DNA of 48,049 nucleotides from assembly GCA_017647145.1 (NCBI GenBank), contig JAGCLD010000002.1, positions 1-48,049 on the forward strand, given 5' to 3'. The position numbers and the translations under genes were made by a program. The notes beneath the pieces are model-generated. The model was not told the origin of the DNA. It did not search any database and was given only the letters and a program-made list of their open reading frames with translations. This document shows positions 8,286 through 17,845 of the stretch, one piece after another. This DNA is from Paludibacteraceae bacterium. Its GTDB lineage: Bacteria > Bacteroidota > Bacteroidia > Bacteroidales > Paludibacteraceae. How positions within the stretch are numbered: position 1 is the first letter of the stretch; every line of letters starts with the position of its first letter.

Positions 8286-11200
8286 ATGAAAAAGACACTC
8301 ATCACGCTCAGCCTCCTCATAGGATTAATACTTGCCACACAAGCGCAACTCAATATAGGTTTACCACCAACATTGACCTACGACAATACACCCGACTCTA
8401 TAAAAGCCTCACTATTCTCCACAAATGACACAGCCATGCCATTTGACTCGCTTTACATCACAGTGGGCACACCATGGACTGAGACCGTTAATTTCTACCA
8501 CTCATCCCGTGGTGCAGACATCAGCACAGGGCTCAATGCATCCTACGTTTTCACTGGCACACCTACAACAGCTAACGCTGTGGGTAAACGCCCCAAAGCA
8601 GACGGTACAAGAGGGCCTAAATGTAATTTCAACGATCTAAACAACTTTGAAACCACCAATGATGGATTCTTGCGTGATAACAAACGTACAGAAACCACAA
8701 CACTGTATTATGGATGGCATAAAATTCAAGCAACAACAACATATACTTGTTCACATACACAAACACAAAATTTATCTAGAAAACGGAAATGGTTATTTGT
8801 ATACTATTGGGACGATTACAAGGTTTCTTCTACCACGGATAATGGATATAAAAGTTCTCAAACAACAACTACTTATTCTTATGTAGAATCCATATATACA
8901 AACACAGGAGAAGCGTCGTATGAAAACATTGAAAAACCTAATAATTCAAACAACACATTACCTAACAATTGGCAAGAATTAGTGGATAATGAATCTTGGA
9001 ATCCAGAACCACTAACAACACCCAATGAAAGTCATTTTACAGGAGACGCCGATACAGCAACATATTCAAGCACAAAAAGTAAAAGCTTCTATACAACTAA
9101 CTACATCTACATTTGGGCAACCAAGGAAGAGATAGAAAGTGGCACATTCACACTACCTGCCACCAATGCTGAAATTGAAGCACTTATCAACAGGTCAACA
9201 ACCAATTCCACAGGCTACACTTTTAATGTTACGCAAAACGCTACTCTTTATGACATTGTAGGTCAAGTACGTCACCATTTTACAGTAGGAACACCTAATA
9301 GTGCCACTTACGGAACTTGTCATTACAACTATTATGACACCACTTGGTATAATTTAGCTTATAGTTACAACGGACAGCGTTATAACACATCAAATCCAAA
9401 TGCCTCCTACCATGAATATGACACAAACTACGAGAAAACAGGAGAAGTCACCAAGATAGTGAACGGCGAAAGCAAAAGCGAGTACTACTCCACTATCATC
9501 AACAAAAAGCCAGCAGTTGCTATGTTGGTATATGCAAAACAAGGCAATGAGTTCCAATACGTACGCACAGCCAATCCACGCAACCAACGAGCAGGACGCA
9601 TCACAGACAAGAAAATTTATATCCGTGCCTATGTAGATGACCTCTTTTGGAACTCAGGCGACCAACTTGGCTGGATGCAACCAGTATATTGTGATATCTA
9701 TTTAGACAATGTCAGACTGAGAACAGCGAATGACACAACGACGCACAAGTTATTCATACAAAAAATGCAATTAGATTATAATGGAAGCCTACCATCCATT
9801 AATCTAAGCACACACAACGACATACACTCTTCTGTTTTTTTTCTTCCGGAAGGAAATACTACCATCCACACTAAAGGAAAGAACTATTTAGCGGGGAATA
9901 TAGGAAAACGCCTACAAGTAAAACTCACTGTAGAAATAAATGCTTTCAGTGTAGCAGCTTTGGTAACTCGCGTGGTTGAAACTTATATACCTAATTATAG
10001 TTCTCCTATTGAAATAAAAGGTGCATATTTATTTGATAATAACGAGCAACCCAATATTACTTGTACTTTTGATTCGCAATGGGCTGATGGTAGCAATTCA
10101 AATGGGTATCTTGATTTATCTACTCGCACATGTCAGCATTCTGATTCTGTTAAACTAAAGGCAAACGATTACACCATTACAGCAAGTAGGATAGAGGCTG
10201 CTGTTTTTTGGACCACACACAAAGGCTATCGTTATGCATCTCCGCTTAACACTGGGGGTCCAAATGGTTCTTTTATAATAGATGGTGGACATATTAATTT
10301 TTGGCCGGCCAATGGGCATGCTGCAAATGTAGAATTACATAGTTATGGTACAAAGGATGTACCTCTTTTGGGGACTATGGAAATTACTTTCTCCATCATT
10401 GGAGGAAAATATGCGAATTATTTAGTTTGTGGAAATAGACAATGGGACCTACATTGCAATGGTTCTACTTTTGATCGTTCCGGAACCTCACGAATCTACG
10501 CAACAGATGGTACAGAACTTAAAAAAACGACCGTACCACTTGACATTGACATTATTAAGTTAATGAATGACAATCCATCTAACGCCACTCTATACGGCAT
10601 CGGCAACGGTGTTCCGGAGGGACACCTCATTATTAATGGAGGAACAATTTCCGCAAATACCGACCCCAATAGTTTTGCATACAAATGGACAGATTACGTA
10701 GGTGGCAAAAGTGTTGTTAAAACTGCAGAGAACGTAGCGGATGATGAAAGTGGACAACCTTTATTCGGACCAAACGTTGAAATTATTGGAGGAACATTCT
10801 TGCATCCATTATATGGCACAACCGATCACGGAACGGGTAGCGCATTACACAAAGCCTCCTATAATCGTGACGGGTTAAACCCCATCAGTCAATGGAACAA
10901 CAATGGTATCCTTGACTACGTTGAAACGGATTTCAAAGCTAAAAACAATAAAGGTGATGCCGTATTCCGTCATGCATATGCTTTGCCGGAAGTAAATACG
11001 GACTATACGACATATAACGAGATTAACATTACAGACGAACCTGAAGCTCATAATCCTTTGGCCGAAGAAGGCAAAAAAGCAGTAATGGGTAATGCTGGAA
11101 CAGACAAAGAATATCTCTATGGCATGACCAATGTCCGGTCTGACGACAAGGCTTTGGGATACTTCTATTTGCCGGAAGAACGTAGTGGAATCATGCAAAA

Positions 11201-12272
11201 TTATTACATCAAATCAACCAACAAACTCACTGCTTTCACACAAACCACACAAGGTGAAATAGCCTCTACACACTTTCCCTACCATCTATGGATAGACAAG
11301 GGAGGCGAAATCAGTGTGGATGACAACTACATCATACACGGACGTCCTCACTATCGTGCCACTTATACAGAAGACACTTATCAAACCATCGCCATGCCGT
11401 TTACGGCAAAGAGATTCTTTGTCACCGACCCATGGGATGACCAATTCCAATTCTACTCTTATGTGGAGGTGGATGATGCCAATGCAGCAGGTGTGCCGGA
11501 AGCCGACAGAATAGCCATTAACAACAATGCTTATTGCTATCTCTACTTCTTGGATGATGAAGCTACTAACTCTGCAGAAGATGCTGACATAGTACACGAT
11601 CAACGTGCTACAGGGGTAAACAACACCTTCCGCAGTTATTATCACACCCACACAGATGGTTCTACAATGCAAGCGGGCAAAACATACGTGATAAAATTCC
11701 CGAAAGTGGATGACGCCAACTACTGGGGAACAAACATTGTAACTTTGCAAGGTGAGAAAGGACAAACTATCTTAGGCAATAACAACTTCAAACTTGCCAC
11801 TCGTCCTGAAACCACCCCAAATGACACAGAAAACCCAACCTTCATCATGGATGGTAACACTACCTTTGCCACACAAAACATCAGCGAAGAAGGCGAGATT
11901 TATTTGGTGGACCCGACACAATGGGGAGATGATGCCTTCCATGCTACCACCGTGAGTTCCTTAGCGCCTATGCAAGGCTACCTTGTGGGAAGCACCACCA
12001 CCATGCAACTCTACCGCATCATAGGTCGCGAGGGCAAGGTGGAACAAACAGCCCTCGACCAACTCATACACACAGGATGGACGGCTGTGGGAGCACACCA
12101 AGCCATGCTCATCATGACGCCTCAAGATGCCACAGCACACATCTACACCGCTGAAGGCAAATTGTGGAAGACCGTTTCGCTCACTGCCAACACCGGGGTA
12201 ATCATTGACGCCCCTGCCGGATTCTACATCGTGCATGCCGGCAACGACAGCAAAAAAGTGTTGGTACACTAA
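8286..12272 (+). CDS. giant secreted surface protein with T9SS-like tail (cassette 1)
   Basis: The 1328-aa protein starts with a clean signal peptide (MKKTLITLSLLIGLILATQA). The body is rich in Thr, Asn and Tyr. From about residue 590 it has repeated Gly-Gly-x-[FI] turns (IINGGTIS, IIGGTFLHP, GGKYAN) that suggest beta-helical or beta-sandwich folds. A later segment, YQTIAMPF, resembles the W-x-TI-x-PF segment of the partner protein at 13722. The last 70 residues resemble a T9SS type A sorting domain: a strand with YTAEGKLWK, then PAGFYIVHAG and KKVLV. Export by T9SS to the cell surface is therefore likely. No enzyme motif was found. A strong terminator follows at 12304. Confidence 0.8.
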   Translation: MKKTLITLSLLIGLILATQAQLNIGLPPTLTYDNTPDSIKASLFSTNDTAMPFDSLYITVGTPWTETVNFYHSSRGADISTGLNASYVFTGTPTTANAVGKRPKADGTRGPKCNFNDLNNFETTNDGFLRDNKRTETTTLYYGWHKIQATTTYTCSHTQTQNLSRKRKWLFVYYWDDYKVSSTTDNGYKSSQTTTTYSYVESIYTNTGEASYENIEKPNNSNNTLPNNWQELVDNESWNPEPLTTPNESHFTGDADTATYSSTKSKSFYTTNYIYIWATKEEIESGTFTLPATNAEIEALINRSTTNSTGYTFNVTQNATLYDIVGQVRHHFTVGTPNSATYGTCHYNYYDTTWYNLAYSYNGQRYNTSNPNASYHEYDTNYEKTGEVTKIVNGESKSEYYSTIINKKPAVAMLVYAKQGNEFQYVRTANPRNQRAGRITDKKIYIRAYVDDLFWNSGDQLGWMQPVYCDIYLDNVRLRTANDTTTHKLFIQKMQLDYNGSLPSINLSTHNDIHSSVFFLPEGNTTIHTKGKNYLAGNIGKRLQVKLTVEINAFSVAALVTRVVETYIPNYSSPIEIKGAYLFDNNEQPNITCTFDSQWADGSNSNGYLDLSTRTCQHSDSVKLKANDYTITASRIEAAVFWTTHKGYRYASPLNTGGPNGSFIIDGGHINFWPANGHAANVELHSYGTKDVPLLGTMEITFSIIGGKYANYLVCGNRQWDLHCNGSTFDRSGTSRIYATDGTELKKTTVPLDIDIIKLMNDNPSNATLYGIGNGVPEGHLIINGGTISANTDPNSFAYKWTDYVGGKSVVKTAENVADDESGQPLFGPNVEIIGGTFLHPLYGTTDHGTGSALHKASYNRDGLNPISQWNNNGILDYVETDFKAKNNKGDAVFRHAYALPEVNTDYTTYNEINITDEPEAHNPLAEEGKKAVMGNAGTDKEYLYGMTNVRSDDKALGYFYLPEERSGIMQNYYIKSTNKLTAFTQTTQGEIASTHFPYHLWIDKGGEISVDDNYIIHGRPHYRATYTEDTYQTIAMPFTAKRFFVTDPWDDQFQFYSYVEVDDANAAGVPEADRIAINNNAYCYLYFLDDEATNSAEDADIVHDQRATGVNNTFRSYYHTHTDGSTMQAGKTYVIKFPKVDDANYWGTNIVTLQGEKGQTILGNNNFKLATRPETTPNDTENPTFIMDGNTTFATQNISEEGEIYLVDPTQWGDDAFHATTVSSLAPMQGYLVGSTTTMQLYRIIGREGKVEQTALDQLIHTGWTAVGAHQAMLIMTPQDATAHIYTAEGKLWKTVSLTANTGVIIDAPAGFYIVHAGNDSKKVLVH

Positions 12273-12303
12273 GCACATTTCATCCAATTCAATTATACAC
12301 CCA

Positions 12304-12335
12304 AGAGGATGCGCCATTTGGCGCATCCTCTTTTT
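12304..12335 (+). terminator. intrinsic terminator of cassette 1
   Basis: A perfect 12-bp stem (agaggatgcgcc / ggcgcatcctct) with loop attt is followed by a run of T. It lies 31 bases after the stop of the giant gene, so cassette 1 is a two-gene transcript separate from cassette 2. Confidence 0.92.
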
Positions 12336-12402
12336 CATTCATACGTGTAAGTGCCCGGTAAAAATAAGGTTACACCATGTCACTTACATATATAACCCAT
12401 TC

Positions 12403-12539
12403 ATCCAAAACTAACTAAAAAAGCACTGTCGCCCTTTAGGGATATAACGAGGTAATTATAGGAACTATTTACAATAAAATGATATAACTCCCTCACATTC
12501 AATTTGTAACCGCACTGTCGCCCTAAGTAGGGGGACGAG
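12403..12539. repeat. 137-bp intergenic repeat, copy 2
   Basis: This is an ungapped match to 7081-7217. The differences cluster in the second hairpin element (ccctaagtaggg here, ccctgttcaggg in copy 1), where the loop and inner stem change but pairing of the outer stem is kept. Confidence 0.92.
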
Positions 12540-12602
12540 GTGGCTTGCCACCGGAGGGGGTATGTCTGTGAGGGTTTAAGCGTAGTTTCACGACGGAGTT
12601 CC

Positions 12603-12642
12603 GAGTGTAATGTAGCGTCAGCGGAATGAAGCGGAGGGGGTC
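12603..12642. repeat. 40-bp intergenic repeat, copy 2
   Basis: It matches 7215-7254 with one base change (g to a) and is followed directly by cgtcctccag, which starts the second array region. Confidence 0.9.
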
Positions 12643-12691
12643 CGTCCTCCAGCTCACTCGCTCACTAGCCTCATAGCCTCATAGCCTCCCC

Positions 12692-12857
12692 GTCTCCAGC
12701 TCGCTTGCGAGCGTACTACAGTGAGTGAAACGAACGATCTACAGCGAAGCGTTCTGTAGCTCACTCAGTGAGCGTCCTGTAGGCTTCGCCGTACTGTAGG
12801 GCTCAGCCCGTTCTACAGTGAGTATAACGAACGTCCTACAGCGTAAGCGTCCCGTAG
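12692..12857. repeat. array of 9-bp separators and mini-palindromes, array 2
   Basis: Nine separators are visible at 12692, 12713, 12736, 12751, 12774, 12791, 12810, 12833 and 12849. The core is CTGTAG or its reverse complement CTACAG, usually preceded by GTN. Inserts are 6-14 bases. Those after CTGTAG are good palindromes (ctcactcagtgag, ggctcagccc); those after CTACAG run tgag...cgaac or cgaagc. The array ends 25 bp before the -33 element of the next promoter. Confidence 0.82.
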
Positions 12858-12881
12858 CAAACAAAAAAACACCCCCAAAAC

Positions 12882-12912
12882 TTGCAAAACGCCCAAAAAT
12901 TTCGTATCTTTG
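12882..12912 (+). promoter_or_regulatory. promoter of cassette 2
   Basis: TTG at 12882-12884 and TATCTTTG at 12905-12912, with a 20-base spacer, are a near-ideal Bacteroidota promoter. Transcription would start near 12919, so the G tract lies within the first 30 bases of the message. Confidence 0.85.
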
Positions 12913-12924
12913 CATACTTATTAT

Positions 12925-12943
12925 CCCCCAATAGGGGGGGGGG
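12925..12943 (+). repeat. ten-G homopolymer tract with C5 hairpin arm
   Basis: ccccc-aata is followed by ten consecutive G residues (12934-12943). The C5 run can pair with part of the G run to form a hairpin at the 5' end of the transcript. Homopolymer G tracts of this length are prone to slipped-strand changes. Confidence 0.85.
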
Positions 12944-12993
12944 TAAAAAGAAGACACCAACCAAAGAAATAAAATATTGATAATAAAGAATTT

Positions 12994-13707
12994 ATGAATA
13001 TAAAAACCAGCCATATCATCCTCACCTTCATGCTCATTTTGAACTGTAGTATCGCGCTGTTTTATCACGCAGCGCCAAAAGAAGGAATCATCACCGAGCA
13101 AACAGGAAAAAGTGTATTGCTGGGAGCACCGGGCAACCCCTACACCAAGTTGCCAACCTATACACCCACACAACGTACGTCTGTGACACCAAACACCACA
13201 TCAAGTGCAACTGCACTCCCATTGGTAAACACTGATGCAGGAACATATACAGTACACCTCAGCAATAGGCAAGTACGCTCCATTGGAGGCGGACTAACAC
13301 CCAATGTACACAATAACCCTGCACTAACAAACGCACCAACCTCCTACACTCCGACATACAATCACTTCATCACACCCTATAAAGCACAAGCCATCCACAC
13401 ACCTACCCCACGCATGTTGGCACACAACCCACAACTCATAATGCAGCGAGCACCGGGAAGTGTAGATGACAACTATCAGGGTTGGATAGATGATTATTAC
13501 GGAAGTGGATACGGATATGGCGACTTGACAGGACTGAAAAACTGGTGGGAAAGCACCTACGGCAACGGAGCTACACCGGATATTTTTGAGGAATTTTACA
13601 ACTGGGCGATGGACACCCAGGTACCACTACCCGACGGACTGTTGTTTAGCCTCCTACTCGCAGTCGGCTATGCAATTAGAAGACGCTTCTCTGCTACTCA
13701 CAACTAA
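12994..13707 (+). CDS. small exported protein with P-L-P-D-G / membrane / Arg C-terminus (cassette 2)
   Basis: I do not recognise a named family. The 237-aa product is a paralogue in plan, and in short blocks, of the protein at 7681. It has an N-terminal hydrophobic export signal (about residues 8-24) and a Thr/Pro/Asn-rich middle with VRSIGGG (94-100) and LIMQRAPG (148-155). A Tyr/Gly/Trp-rich stretch follows at 158-205. The end is VPLPDG (210-215), a hydrophobic segment (216-228) and RRR (229-231). The giant gene begins 14 bases downstream. The tail may act as a membrane anchor or be cut in processing, as in PEP-CTERM-like systems; no processing enzyme is encoded in this window. Confidence 0.75.
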   Translation: MNIKTSHIILTFMLILNCSIALFYHAAPKEGIITEQTGKSVLLGAPGNPYTKLPTYTPTQRTSVTPNTTSSATALPLVNTDAGTYTVHLSNRQVRSIGGGLTPNVHNNPALTNAPTSYTPTYNHFITPYKAQAIHTPTPRMLAHNPQLIMQRAPGSVDDNYQGWIDDYYGSGYGYGDLTGLKNWWESTYGNGATPDIFEEFYNWAMDTQVPLPDGLLFSLLLAVGYAIRRRFSATHN

Positions 13708-13721
13708 AAAAATAACGCGAT

Positions 13722-16700
13722 ATGAAAATAACAAATCACATACACCGAAACATACGCACACTCTTCCTAATAATGAGTGTAGTCCTAATCTCATGGGGAA
13801 ATGTTCAGAAAGTGAAGGGACAGTTTCCGCAAATAAAAATATTCTCTAATGGGATACAACCAGCTGAAATGCAAATATTAGAAACCTTTTTTCCTACTAA
13901 TTTTTATTCCATTACCTTCTCTGAGGGTGTTCCTTGTTTTGATTATATTATTTTTCCATTAGCTGATGGATCCGACATCCAATTTCTCGTTTTTAAAAGT
14001 ACTTTTGAAATGGGAAGTACACCTCAACACTACTATAAAATGGTTGGAGAGATCCCTATTACAGTAACCCTACCAAACACTTTATTTACCAAACTCAACC
14101 CCTTAGATTTCACAAATAAATCTATTTACTACATAGAAACTAACTCTAACGTACAATGGATAAGTAATACTTATTTCAACACAACCACATTTTCTTCTTT
14201 GAACACTAAAGAGTTTTTAACTTCAAATATTTTACCTGAGGATTTTCCATTCACTTTATTCAATGGAAACAACCTGCAGATGGACCAACTCTTCATTGCA
14301 GCCAACTTCAACGAAAGTGAAATAGCCTTAGCACAAAACGTATTTGCTAACAACAGCATCACTGCAAATCAGAGTTACATGTTACCTTTTAGCAAAGTTA
14401 CATGTAGCGACGGAGTGCAATTTTACCTCTCCACAGGCGCATACCCAACAAAGTCAACAAACTTCACACTTAACAACATCCACAACAAAAAAATCTATTT
14501 CACAGGTACTGTAGATGAAGCGTATGCAGGGACTGGCAAAGAAAGTGAAGGTTTTATACACTTAAAAGGAACAGACACAGAGAAAGCTCATATATACCTG
14601 GATAATTTTTCCATCAAAAAAGTAAAAAACAAAACAATAGAAATCAGTCCGAATGACATCTTGAGTTCTGGACTTCCGGGAATGGCTGCTCCTATTGCTG
14701 TAAGTTCTGCGGGATTTAATAAAAACAATCCAATGGAAGTGGCATTCCACATCAGAGGAAACAACAAACTCGTAGGGGGAGCAAAAACAAACTTCAGCAT
14801 GAAAGCACTATCGGGAGACGAATCTTCCGAAGAAACCACAAATAGCATGATTTTCTCCATGCTACTCTACCTACTCAACATGAATGCTTCTCCCATCACG
14901 GTGCGTCCGGAACCTACCGATGAAGGTATAGACGGAATCAAAAATAAAACTTGTTCACTCACCTTCGATGACAAATGGATAAGTGCTGATACAGTGGTGC
15001 GCACCAACGGTTTATTAGACCTCCCCACAACAAGAGACGGCCGAGAAGCTCCGGCTATCAATCTGGGTAATGCATACGGCAGATGTTCATTTGACGGCGG
15101 ACAATACAAACTGGCAACGGCTGTAAGCAACAATATGTTTTATGTAAGCTCGATGTCCATTGCCTACCGCATGGTGGATATCATTGGTATTAAAATATAT
15201 GGACTCGGCACAACCATGGCTACACCGGCATCGGACAATACCGTGCCCTACACACTGAAAATCAACAACGGAACTTTCTCTGTGTATTCCGCTGAGGATA
15301 TCAAAGACAGCATCGACGTAGTGGGACACGGATGGTATAAAGCGTATGACGACATGCGTTTCCCCATCAAGACTATTATTGATGGTGGATCGTTCAATAG
15401 CTATGTGTATGCTTGCGATGCATCTGCAGAACAAGGAACCGTTGTACTCAACTCAAATGGAAAGTCTCTTTGCAGAGCTGGATATGAAGTGAGCGAACCC
15501 AACGACACTACAGGACTGAGTTCACTCAACCTACCGGAATATCCATACTATGGTACACAGTCGCTCACACCTGTGCAAGAAGGAAGCCAATGGTGGGTGT
15601 ATCCTTATCTGCCTGGCACTGATTGTGAAGATAGGGAGTCGGAACACATCTACAACTGGGTAACCGTGATTCCTCAAATGGGAGTAGAACAAATGAAAGT
15701 GACAATGGGGGGAGACATTGAGGTGAGAACTGAAGACCCTAACTCACTTTTGCCTCGCAAAAACAACTACTTCTTCTACACACGTCTGAATGAATACACA
15801 AAGAAAAATGGCACTGTAAAAATAGCCGGTATCCCTGTACCTATCTACGCTGCAATTGAATTAGGTGGTAATTATGAATTTACCAAAGTAACCAACACAG
15901 AAGATTATAAAATTGAGCATGGACTCTACACCATGTTGTCCTTCAACTCAAATACATGGGCTACAATATGCCCGCCTTTTGACGTGCACAACATATACGT
16001 AATAGAAACACTCCCAGATGAAAAACTTGCTGAACATGGACTCACCCAAGCCGACAAAGGAACAGAGAAATTCCTCAAAGCGCAAGGTAAGTGTGATGCA
16101 GTATTGGCTCAAGGAATTGTTACTTCACTACTGCCCGACATACTATCAAAGAAAGGTTCGGGTGTAGGGATGAACTTGATTGATATTTGCCGAAACACAC
16201 TCGGCATAGAGCCTTATAAACTTACACACTACAACCCTAACCTACCGGGACACTCATCGAAAGAGGCAAATTATTACCTATACGAGCAAAAACACGATGC
16301 GGATGAATGGGGATTCTCCGGTGCATGGACAAAAGCAAACAACTTGGAAGATTATGCGGACAAATGGATGTATGCCACACCTGTTGAAGGTAATACATAC
16401 ACCGACCAGGATGGAAACACATTCACTGCTCCTATACTGATGAAACGTGACTCGGTGTACTCCATCTTCTTACCTGCAGGAAAGGATAAATACTGGGATG
16501 GCAAATACCTTATCTTTGAAGGATATGGGCCTCAGGAAATGCACGGTAGTCAAGCAACAGAAGATGCAAAATGGAATGCGTTTATCATGGACTTCTTTGA
16601 ATACAGTAACGACCAATTCTTCTTGGCAGGAAATAGTAGTTTTACAAACCTACACATTGAAACTGCAGATGATTTAGTATTCTTCCCGGATACAGATGGC

Positions 16701-17084
16701 AAAAAACACGACTATGTACGTGCAAATGTAGGCGATAGCATCTTGCCGTGGCAAGCATACATGGCAATGAACCAACACAACACTGAAACATATGCCACAC
16801 TATCAGCATTGTCTCCTTCAAGAAATGCAGTGCAAGCAGCACCTCAATCTGATGAACTCACAAATATTCCTTTGGTGAAAGATCGTTCGCTGATAGCATA
16901 CGAACAGGAGGGATTGGTGCTTTGCGCTTATACCAAACAACAAATTGCCGTATATGGAGTGGATGGAATCTTAGTATGGAAAGGCGAAATGAAAGAGGGC
17001 GAACAACAACACCTATCTATCCCTGCTGGAGTTTATATCATACAAGGTGAACAAGAAACAACAAAAATCATAGTAAGAGAATAA
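13722..17084 (+). CDS. giant secreted surface protein with T9SS-like tail (cassette 2)
   Basis: The 1120-aa product has an export signal (hydrophobic core LFLIMSVVLI, likely cut after VKG near residue 33). The middle has beta-rich segments with Gly-rich turns (INNGTFSV, IDGGSFNS, CSFDGGQY) like those of the protein at 8286. The segment TWATICPPFDVHNIYV corresponds to YQTIAMPFTAKRFFV there. The tail (IAVYGVDGILVWKG ... IPAGVYIIQG ... TKIIVRE) is a convincing T9SS type A-like sorting domain. The two giants share architecture but little continuous identity, so any duplication is old. No catalytic motif was found. The only downstream hairpin is weak (17118-17136). Confidence 0.8.
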   Translation: MKITNHIHRNIRTLFLIMSVVLISWGNVQKVKGQFPQIKIFSNGIQPAEMQILETFFPTNFYSITFSEGVPCFDYIIFPLADGSDIQFLVFKSTFEMGSTPQHYYKMVGEIPITVTLPNTLFTKLNPLDFTNKSIYYIETNSNVQWISNTYFNTTTFSSLNTKEFLTSNILPEDFPFTLFNGNNLQMDQLFIAANFNESEIALAQNVFANNSITANQSYMLPFSKVTCSDGVQFYLSTGAYPTKSTNFTLNNIHNKKIYFTGTVDEAYAGTGKESEGFIHLKGTDTEKAHIYLDNFSIKKVKNKTIEISPNDILSSGLPGMAAPIAVSSAGFNKNNPMEVAFHIRGNNKLVGGAKTNFSMKALSGDESSEETTNSMIFSMLLYLLNMNASPITVRPEPTDEGIDGIKNKTCSLTFDDKWISADTVVRTNGLLDLPTTRDGREAPAINLGNAYGRCSFDGGQYKLATAVSNNMFYVSSMSIAYRMVDIIGIKIYGLGTTMATPASDNTVPYTLKINNGTFSVYSAEDIKDSIDVVGHGWYKAYDDMRFPIKTIIDGGSFNSYVYACDASAEQGTVVLNSNGKSLCRAGYEVSEPNDTTGLSSLNLPEYPYYGTQSLTPVQEGSQWWVYPYLPGTDCEDRESEHIYNWVTVIPQMGVEQMKVTMGGDIEVRTEDPNSLLPRKNNYFFYTRLNEYTKKNGTVKIAGIPVPIYAAIELGGNYEFTKVTNTEDYKIEHGLYTMLSFNSNTWATICPPFDVHNIYVIETLPDEKLAEHGLTQADKGTEKFLKAQGKCDAVLAQGIVTSLLPDILSKKGSGVGMNLIDICRNTLGIEPYKLTHYNPNLPGHSSKEANYYLYEQKHDADEWGFSGAWTKANNLEDYADKWMYATPVEGNTYTDQDGNTFTAPILMKRDSVYSIFLPAGKDKYWDGKYLIFEGYGPQEMHGSQATEDAKWNAFIMDFFEYSNDQFFLAGNSSFTNLHIETADDLVFFPDTDGKKHDYVRANVGDSILPWQAYMAMNQHNTETYATLSALSPSRNAVQAAPQSDELTNIPLVKDRSLIAYEQEGLVLCAYTKQQIAVYGVDGILVWKGEMKEGEQQHLSIPAGVYIIQGEQETTKIIVRE

Positions 17085-17467
17085 GCAAGTGCAATCCTGT
17101 ACACCTACAGTCGCTAAAGCGATGAAGCGCTTCGCTGTTTTGTAACAAAAATAACGGCATCAGCGGATGCCTACAAAAATAATTAAAAATTGATCTTTGA
17201 AAATATGTTGTTATTAAACTATTTTATAGATGCTACATGTTAACTACGTTCACATAGTCTATAAATGTCCAATCGACACCATTCAAGCAAGCTTGTGGTG
17301 CCACTTGTCCACTTATTAGTGATTGATTATTATATAACCAATCAAGCAACTATAAAATACTTTAAATAGATTTGATCCATGAGTATTAACTCAAATTGAA
17401 TTGATGATTTGGCTTAAAAAAACAAGCGTAGCGTCCTATAGCCTATAGCCTCATCGCCTCTAATTTA

Positions 17468-17531
17468 TGGGTGATAAATTGCATGCAAAGCTGCAATGGA
17501 TAAATGAATTAGATTAGTATGCCAAGCTCGC
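17468..17531. repeat. 65-bp direct repeat, copy 1
   Basis: It aligns to 17653-17717 with about 88% identity and one single-base indel. The best-conserved part is gaattagattagtatgcc followed by aagctcgc. Confidence 0.85.
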
Positions 17532-17652
17532 CAAACTATTGATGATGTATGTTCATCTGATATAGTTTGCTGATAAGTTGATGTAAAAGATTATATGGCT
17601 ACAGATAATAAGCGTGTGGATAATCAATTTGGGTGGTTATCGATTAAATATA

Positions 17653-17717
17653 TTGGTGATAAATTGGATGCATAGCAGACAATGGATAAGCGAATTAGAT
17701 TAGTATGCCAAGCTCGC
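17653..17717. repeat. 65-bp direct repeat, copy 2
   Basis: Partner of 17468-17531. Its left end overlaps one arm of the 15-bp inverted repeat (ttaaatatattggtg at 17644-17658), whose other arm caccaatatatttaa is at 17772-17786. Confidence 0.85.
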
Positions 17718-17845
17718 TTGAGCATAATAATATAAGACGTTTATCAAATGATGAACATCGTTCAGCATAGACACCAATATATTTAATACATTTCTATCTA
17801 TTTTTGTAGCAAGTGTAACGCAGCGTATTTTTGTATTCTAAAAAA

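Larger units (their letters stand above)
12273..12993. other. 720-bp terminator, repeat and promoter region between the cassettes
   Basis: It contains the terminator, the second 137-bp repeat, a 63-bp segment with its own hairpin (ggtggc-tt-gccacc), the 40-bp repeat, the second separator array, the promoter and the G10 tract. A minus-strand open frame spanning the array and the first gene of cassette 2 is a shadow of palindromic repeats. Confidence 0.8.

Noticed and set aside
12692-12857. CRISPR array
   Set aside because: Separators are 9 bp and inserts 6-14 bp, separators occur in both orientations, and there is no cas gene or leader.
12739-13173. Minus-strand 144-aa frame across array 2 and the start of the gene at 12994
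   Set aside because: It is made of palindromic repeat and antisense sequence; the plus-strand gene has a promoter and signal peptide.
17468-17786. Insertion sequence bounded by the 15-bp inverted repeat
   Set aside because: The bounded segment is about 140 bp, has no transposase frame and shows no target duplication that I can see.
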